This document shows positions 58,230-64,000 of a stretch of 64,000 bases of DNA, in pieces. This stretch comes from Limnanthes douglasii subsp. nivea. Taxonomy: Eukaryota > Streptophyta > Magnoliopsida > Brassicales > Limnanthaceae. The translations under genes and the position numbers were made by a program. The stretch is from contig JAUPFV010000003.1 in assembly GCA_036936605.1 (NCBI GenBank), positions 101,379,278-101,443,277 of the forward strand. Reading direction: 5' to 3'. Numbering within the stretch: position 1 is the first letter of the stretch; each line of letters opens with the position of its first letter. The notes under the pieces are model-generated. The model was not told where the DNA came from. It saw only the letters and a program-made list of their open reading frames with translations, and searched no databases.

Positions 58230-60509
58230 TTATGGATCACAAAATGAAGATATATCATCACAAAACTCTTCTATGCTCTGATTGGCATTGAGGAGGTCGG
58301 TTGACAGAGACTCTTTATCTGTATTAAGGGTTTGGATAAAGGTGGACTGATTTTTCAACTGCCTCTCCAGATCAAGCACTAGTTGGATATGGTCTAAAAG
58401 AGAATGGGCCACCGTATCTTGGTCTTTGGAAATTGAAAAATACTTACCATTGTAGATCACCATGTTGGAAGAGCCTGAAGGACGGAAAGGACCATCGAAG
58501 TCATCTTTCTCTGAGTTGGTGAAGTAAAGATCGATGTCCTGAAGGGCTGTGATGTCAAGCCCTCCTCCGGTTCTCTCTCCCAGTTGCAAATATGTTGGAA
58601 TTTTCTCTGCCAAGGTGGGCTCGGAGGGAGTTGGTGGAGGAAGAAGCTCTGAAGGGCAAAGAGTTATTTCTCCCCCTATGGTGACCTTTTTCTTCTTGCC
58701 AGCCCTTTCATCACTACTTGCCCCCATTTTGCGATCCTTCTTGAGAGGCTTCGGTATGCCTTCTTAACAGTCTCATCTTCAACCACTCGGAGCAAGGAGG
58801 TATCGATCCCTCCTTGGTTCTCCGGACCGGTCTCTTCTGCAGCAACCCAAAGTTCCTCTGTTGCAGCCTTATTTTTATTTCTCTTCATCTTGTTGGGAGC
58901 CTTGGCTCTCGAGGTCAAGACTAGTTTACCATCTTTTTCCTCTGTTTGTTTGAGGATGACACCTGAGGAGGGGTCCGGTCAATTATTTCCATGTAAGATC
59001 TCTTCGGCCTGTGGTATTCCACAGGTGAGATCTCACCATATTTACGGAGTTAAAACACTTATGGAAAGCATTCCCCCAACGTTTTGCAGCCCAAACATTC
59101 AATTTGGCACATGTGGTATGCCCCTCATCCAGATATCTGGTATACTCCTTCGGTAATACTGAAAAAGAAGTAATAATTAAGCAGTGGAATATTGGTGAAG
59201 TAAAAAGGAGAACATGAAAAACAAAATTAACGAATTTACATGTAATCTTCCACCTACTAGTAAGTTACAAGGGTTAGTCTTGGCTTTGATCTTCCTCCCA
59301 TTTTCCCATGACCCACTGATGAATAAGAAATGAGTTCTCCAATTCTTCTCTGACTCCAACAAGTCGTCTACCACTTTGAAGTTATTTCCCATGTTGTGGT
59401 GGTAGAATGGGATGTGGTGATTCTTGCATGGACTTGCCACAACGGTAAATTGCTCCATAGGAAGAGGAATTCATGATAGCCTTGATGCCATTATGCAGAA
59501 AAGGAGGAAGTACCAAGCATTTGGACTTAATTGGCTTGGGAAAAGCTTTATCAGGTGAAAGTACCTAGCAATATCTAGGTCAAAGAGGAATCTAAGCCCC
59601 CTAGTTGAACAGTTCGGTGTAGATGACCACTCCATTAAGTTTGCAGTCCATTAGAGTCTCCGGAGTGACATATATTCTCACCTTCACTGACTCTAGGATC
59701 CCCTACTTTGTCCGGATCCGGCCCAGCTCGACAGTATGAGTATAGATATAGTTTATGTTCTGCATGGCCAATAAATACTTCACATTGACTTTCTGAAAGC
59801 AAGGTCCTACCTTGCCCTCCAAGCACTCCGGGGGATCCGGATGAGCCACTCTAGCCTTCACTTTACCTTTCCCTTTCCTATCAGAGGTAACGTCCCCAGT
59901 TTTCCATGAGGCTTCGGTTTCGAAGGGGCCTCTTCGATACGGTCCTCCATCACTTCTTCCATCACTGTATAAGGTTTATCAGTTGTTGTGGATGGAAGGG
60001 TGTTAGCTTCTGGTTCTACGGGGCTTATCTCATTGGGATCTTATGGAAACCTCCGATCTGGAGGGTTTATCCTTGGATGTATCTTTAGAGGCCTCTAGTT
60101 TGAAGGGTTTTGACTGTGAGGTAGTCGCTTGGGCCTTCACCAAATGATTTGTCCGGCGTGGATTGGATTTTTCTGGAGAATTTTCAATATTTGATCCCAT
60201 GACTATGAAAGTTGAGGGTTTTCTAACGCTTGATACCGCCTTTTCTTTGCTAGTGGAGGGTTGAGACTCCTGAACAGAAGAGCGTGATGGAATTGATGAA
60301 AGGTTTGGTTTGAACAACCATTTGGGTTTTGGATTTCTCGTAGAAGATGATCCTTGATTAGCTTCTTGGGATGGTTTATCAGACTTGCCGCCTGGGGAGA
60401 CCGGGAGACCAGCAGCGATATGCCTCTCTCGTTCAACTTTCCTTGCTTTCTCTAACTCGGACAGATTCAACCAGCCGCCTTTTACAAGAGTGTGTCTAGC
60501 CATGAACAT
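58230..60509 (-). pseudogene. Decayed antisense accessory gene of a second Tat-type Gypsy family
   Basis: The minus-strand start at 60509 reads MFMARHTLVKGGWLNLSELE, nearly the same as the gene at 23478. It continues with ERERHIAAGLPVSPGG, then after shifts LGGLRF near 59600, the block SQLSPNAWYFLLFCIMASRL, MEQFTVVASPCKNHHIPFYH and ISGSWENGRKIKAK (59458-59280). An intron-like break follows, then VLPKEYTRYLDEG (59160) and RSHLWNTTGRRDLTW. The C-terminal part with DLYFTNSEKDDFDGPFRPSG and the coiled coil is cut off at about 58240. Unlike the young copy it reads through the position of that copy's 1-nt loss (ARYFHLIKLFPSQLS), which locates that lesion. Function unknown. Confidence 0.78.
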
Positions 60510-60601
60510 AAAACTATCCAAGAACAATTTTGAAAGAAAGGGTGAAACACTCTGTAAAAGATTTGTTGAGTGATGAAGATAATGAAACAGTGAAAAAATG
60601 G

Positions 60602-60609
60602 TTTATATA
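60602..60609 (-). promoter_or_regulatory. TATA box of the second antisense gene
   Basis: TATATAAA on the minus strand, 93 bp before the ATG at 60509. It corresponds to the TATAAA 97 bp before the ATG in the young element. Confidence 0.6.
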
Positions 60610-60924
60610 TTAGTAGAAAAAGGTAACTGATACCTAGGAGGAGACAAAGAGATTTGTGCAATGATTGAAGACGGCGCTGATGTGAGAAAAAATAAATGCA
60701 TGGGTTACTTTTTAGGTTTAGTGGGAGCGTCAATCTAGGTAAAAAACGGATGGTAAGTCGAATCAGATTGTGATACGTGTCCCACGATCCAAAGAAAAAC
60801 TCTTAGAATTCTGGGAAAAAGTGAGTTCAGACAAACCTCAAGCCAGATACACAAGCAGGTCGGAAAACTTCGTTACTGACTAAGTAATTTTTTTTATCCG
60901 TGCCAAAGATTTTTGACAAGGCCT

Positions 60925-60938
60925 AAAAAAGGGGCTAC
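60925..60938 (+). other. Polypurine tract
   Basis: AAAAAAGGGGCTAC directly before the LTR start, one base different from the tract of the young Gypsy element. Confidence 0.8.
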
Positions 60939-61317
60939 TGATGAGTCCGGATAACTTAACCACTGCCTACTGCGATTTCTGGACAAGGGCAATTCGGACA
61001 CAAACTGCCCACAGAACTATCGGGACAGGACAAAAGTATAAAATGACTGAACACCTTTTGACTAAGCTATGTGCTAATAAACTTATTAAGTAAATGGGTC
61101 CTTCAACTTGACTCGGTTCCATAATTTGACCTGAAAGCCCATGGGTCCATAATTAAGGGTATAAATACCCCAACTACTCTCATTAATGAGGGTAATGAAC
61201 ATTTAATACAACAAGGCATCTCAAATCTCTCACTACTAAACACCCAAACATTTAATACTCTCAAAACTTTCCAGAACACTTGCCAAAATTACCCTCAGCT
61301 TAAAATAGACCTCAGCA
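60939..61317 (+). mobile_element. LTR of the second Tat-type family
   Basis: Starts TGATGAGTCCGG like the young element's LTR and contains GGGTATAAATACCCCAACTA with the TATA box in the same relative place (the young LTR has ACTATAAATGCCCAACCA). It ends near ACCCTCAGC...GACCTCA. The antisense gene to its left and the pol to its right both fit plus orientation, so the LTR seems to be shared by two tandem copies. The right end is approximate and no PBS follows. Confidence 0.75.
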
Positions 61318-61399
61318 GTATTAATGATCATAAGTGAACTTGGAAAGGAAGAAGATTCAAAGTTTTATGTTATTTTTTTGAATCATAGACCATATTTGA

Positions 61400-64000
61400 A
61401 TGAGATATAGTATCAACCCCCACAATTATTATTTTTGAAGAGATATATAGGGAGTTTGACCACTCAAATAGAAGGTAAAATATCTACTAATCTATATCAG
61501 AATTTGTATTGTTTATAATAATTGATGCTTATGATTTGAGAGACGTTATTGGGTCATATGAGGATGTTGTGGTAATTAGGGATGCACTCGAGGGAATGGA
61601 AATTTGAAGGATTTTCATTGACACATATAGCTCAGGTAATATTTCATTTCTATCCACCTATAAACAAATAAAAAACCCACCAGTTATACTCCAAAAAAAC
61701 CGGATCATAGTATGATTTACAAGGAACATTATAAATGTAGTGGGGGAGTTTGAAGGTGAAACCCTCTTTGAAAAAATGTCCATATTGGTTATCAAGGATG
61801 CACAATGTTTCTTCAATACTTCATCAGTGTTATGCCATTATTCTGGCCCCTAATACATTAGAGAATGTGGAAACCAAGAAAGAATAACAATTACTAGAGT
61901 CTTTTTTGAAGTTTTCCAAGATGGATGATATGAGGGAGACTTATAGTTTGGTTATTCTTGATGAAGAGATTGAGTTGCATACTTTCCTAGATGGAAAATA
62001 TGTCAGGATGTCAGCTAAGTTACCACCAATAGTGAAGGAACAATTATTATATTTTGTATCTAGGAATTTGTATGTGTTCGTTTTGTATGTAAAAGTTTTC
62101 ATTGCAGGCATCATTTTCCATAAGCTAGCATTGCGACCCGATGTATGCCCTGTTGTACAAAAACGAAGAGCTTTTTGTTTAAAAAAAATTGAAGTTATTG
62201 TTAAAGAGGTAGATTGATTGGCAAAAACGAGGCACATTCAGGAATCTCAATACCCTTTGTAGACAATAAACCCAATGCTTGTAAAAAAAAGAAAATAAAA
62301 AGTGGCGTATGTGTTTATTTTAAAGACTTAAACCTGACTTGTCTAAATGATCCATTTCATGTTCCCAGAATTGATCAATTAATGGATTCTACTTCTTGAA
62401 ATAAGTTGCTATCATTCATGGATGAATTTGCAGGGTATAATCAGATACAAATGGATTTGAAGGACCAATATAATACTACATTCATAACTAGCATGAGCCT
62501 CCATTACTATAAAGCTATGCCATTCAGTTTGAAAAATACTGGAGCCACTTACCAATGTCTAGTAAATAAACTTTTGTTGGTCATATATTGGAAGAAATGT
62601 TGAGGTTTACATTGATGATATGTTAGTAAAAAAGTGTAAGGGATAGTGATCATTTATCCGATTACATAAAAACTTTAGATAGTCTGGAAGTCATCAACTT
62701 AAAGTTAAACCCAGACAAGTATACGTTCGGAGTACGATTCGTAACGTTTTGAGGGTATGTTAATAGTGAAAAAGGCATTCTAAATGATCTAGTAAAATTG
62801 AATGCACTACTTGCTATGGACCCTCAAAGATTACTAAAGAAGTTCAAATAATGACCGAAAGATTGGCTGCTCTAAATAGGTTTATATCAAGGTCGTTAGA
62901 TAAATGTGCACCATTTTTCCAGGTTTTAAGAAATGCTAAGAAGTTCAACTGGAACTCAGAGTGCGATGAGGCCTTCACTAAAATCAAAGAACATTTTTCT
63001 TATTTGGAGATGTTAACCAAAATAATGACAGGTGAAAAGTTATACATTTACTTGGCAGCATCTGATTATATAGTAAGCGCGATATTGGTTCGAAAATTCG
63101 GTGGTTACCTTTGTCATGTTTACTATATAAGTAAGAGTTTGTATGATGTCGAGAAAACATACTTAAAACTGGAAAAGTTAGCTTTAGCTCTAGTAGTAGC
63201 AACCTAAAAGATGAGACCCTATTTTCAAGCTTATTCAATTACTGTTCCAAAATATTTCCCACTCAAAAATATTTTGTAAAGATCGGATGCGTCAGGTCAA
63301 AGAACTAAGTGGTCAGTTAAATTAGATTATTATGATATTGAAGTTTCTCTTTGAACCGCAATTAAGGCATAAGTTGTAGCAGATTTTCCTGTTGAATTCC
63401 ATTCGAAGCGACCATATATTGAATCTGCCATCGAAAATCCTACAAAAGAGCATATAGTTCATACAGATGAATGATCAAACATGTCTGCTTGTGGGGCTGG
63501 AATTTGTTTACTGTCACTCTTCAGAGATTCAATGTACCAAGAATTACGCTTTAGTTTCAAGGTATCAAACAATGAATTAGGAATATATGGCATCATTAGC
63601 AGGATTAAGGCTTGCTCAAGTTTGTGGTGCCAAAATATTTTGTTTAATAAGTGATTCACAATTACTTATGCATCATGACATGGGGCAATCTGAAGCTAAA
63701 GAAGATCATTTGATAACAAAGTTAAAATTATTGAGGAAAACGATAGTTTTCTTGAAACATCTCTAGTACGAACATGTACCTCGAGCCAAAAATTCGATGG
63801 TTGATTCCATAGTCAATATTCCTTACACTGAAACACAACCATGAATATTAATACAAGATTGTCCTTCAATATTAACTGACTTTGAAGTTACAACAAGTAC
63901 CGAGTAAAATTTCCAAGTATCAAGATTTGAAGTATGGGATTAAAAAAATTATCATTAAGGAGATTTTGTCTATGGACAAAGTATTGGCTAAAAAGCTAAG
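61400..64000 (+). pseudogene. Gypsy protease-RT-RNase H relic, second Tat-type family, cut by the window edge
   Basis: Protease remains FIDTYSSGNISFLSTYKQ near 61610-61665 (active site DTYSS). Then CYAIILAPNTLE, the TAA at 61885-61887 and an open stretch to 62217 with CPVVQKRRAFCLKK. RT follows: CVYFKDLNLTCLNDPFHVPR, LSFMDEFAGYNQIQMDLKDQ, FSLKNTGATYQCLVN, and YIDDMLVKK at about 62615 with YIDD intact. Next, LAALNRFISRSLDKCAPFFQ, GEKLYIYLAAS (the part missing from the young copy), YYISKSLYDVEKTYLKLEKL, the extra RNase H (ELGIYGIISRIKAC near 63570) and HVPRAKNSMVDSIVN near 63770. gag and the PBS are missing between the LTR and the protease. Several stops and shifts; integrase would lie beyond the window. 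Confidence 0.85.

Noticed and set aside
62256..62262. Stop codon near 62260 in the second Tat family as a second recoding site
   Set aside because: It replaces a Trp codon position (TGG to TAG) and is not matched by a stop at the aligned place in the young element, so it is ordinary decay.
1..64000. rRNA or tRNA genes, CRISPR-like arrays, organelle insertions
   Set aside because: None seen on reading both strands; the only repeats are transposon ends, local duplications and microsatellites.

Overview
This window is nuclear DNA from a flowering plant, probably a eudicot. It is AT-rich, has one interrupted gene with plant-type introns, and is otherwise packed with plant LTR retrotransposons, Mutator-like elements and small MITEs. 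No bacterial-style genes, rRNA or tRNA genes, or CRISPR arrays were seen. Only one host gene looks intact: an eight-exon cytochrome P450 of the CYP90D type (brassinosteroid C-23 hydroxylase) on the minus strand, 16502 to 11668.

Layout. 1-3.5 kb: decayed minus-strand reading frame resembling the accessory protein of Tat-type Gypsy elements, then a possible LTR. 3.7-5.9 kb: dead MULE transposase. 8.6-11.1 kb and 17.3-21.6 kb: two decayed Copia elements of one general type flanking the P450 gene. 22.0-22.4 kb: a foldback MITE. 22,565-33,010: a young, nearly complete Tat-lineage Gypsy element on the minus strand, with identical-length 483-bp LTRs (two differences) and a perfect 5-bp target duplication. 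33,319-34,829: a Pack-MULE-like element carrying part of a YSL (OPT family) transporter gene. 37.6-38.95 kb: a Gypsy gag relic. 40.2-45.3 kb: an older minus-strand Gypsy relic with a complete small TRIM-like element (41,246-42,434) inserted in its integrase. 48,065-53,025: a complete but decayed Copia element with both LTRs. 57.1-57.8 kb: fragment of a Ulp1/C48 SUMO-protease-like gene. 58.2-64.0 kb: a second Tat family, seen as an antisense gene, a PPT plus LTR, and then a protease-RT-RNase H frame running off the window.

Most interesting system. The Tat-type elements carry, between pol and the 3' LTR, a separate gene on the opposite strand (PF04195-like region plus a coiled-coil tail). In two diverged copies it keeps its own TATA box at about the same distance from the ATG and one intron at the same place. 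In the same two families a stop codon sits at the same aligned position between protease and reverse transcriptase, followed by CAG-TTT in one and CAA-TTA in the other. This resembles the CAR-YYA context of leaky stop codons. The young copy also has a 7-bp hairpin starting 15 nt downstream of the stop. Together this suggests a retroelement with recoded gag-pro/pol expression and an independently transcribed antisense gene.

Comparing the copies also locates the lesions in the young element: a nonsense codon at 29745, a roughly 44-nt deletion near 28980, a 1-nt loss near 28525, and a 1-nt loss in the antisense gene near 24493. It is therefore unlikely to be autonomous today. All domain calls are read by eye from translated sequence; no database search was run.
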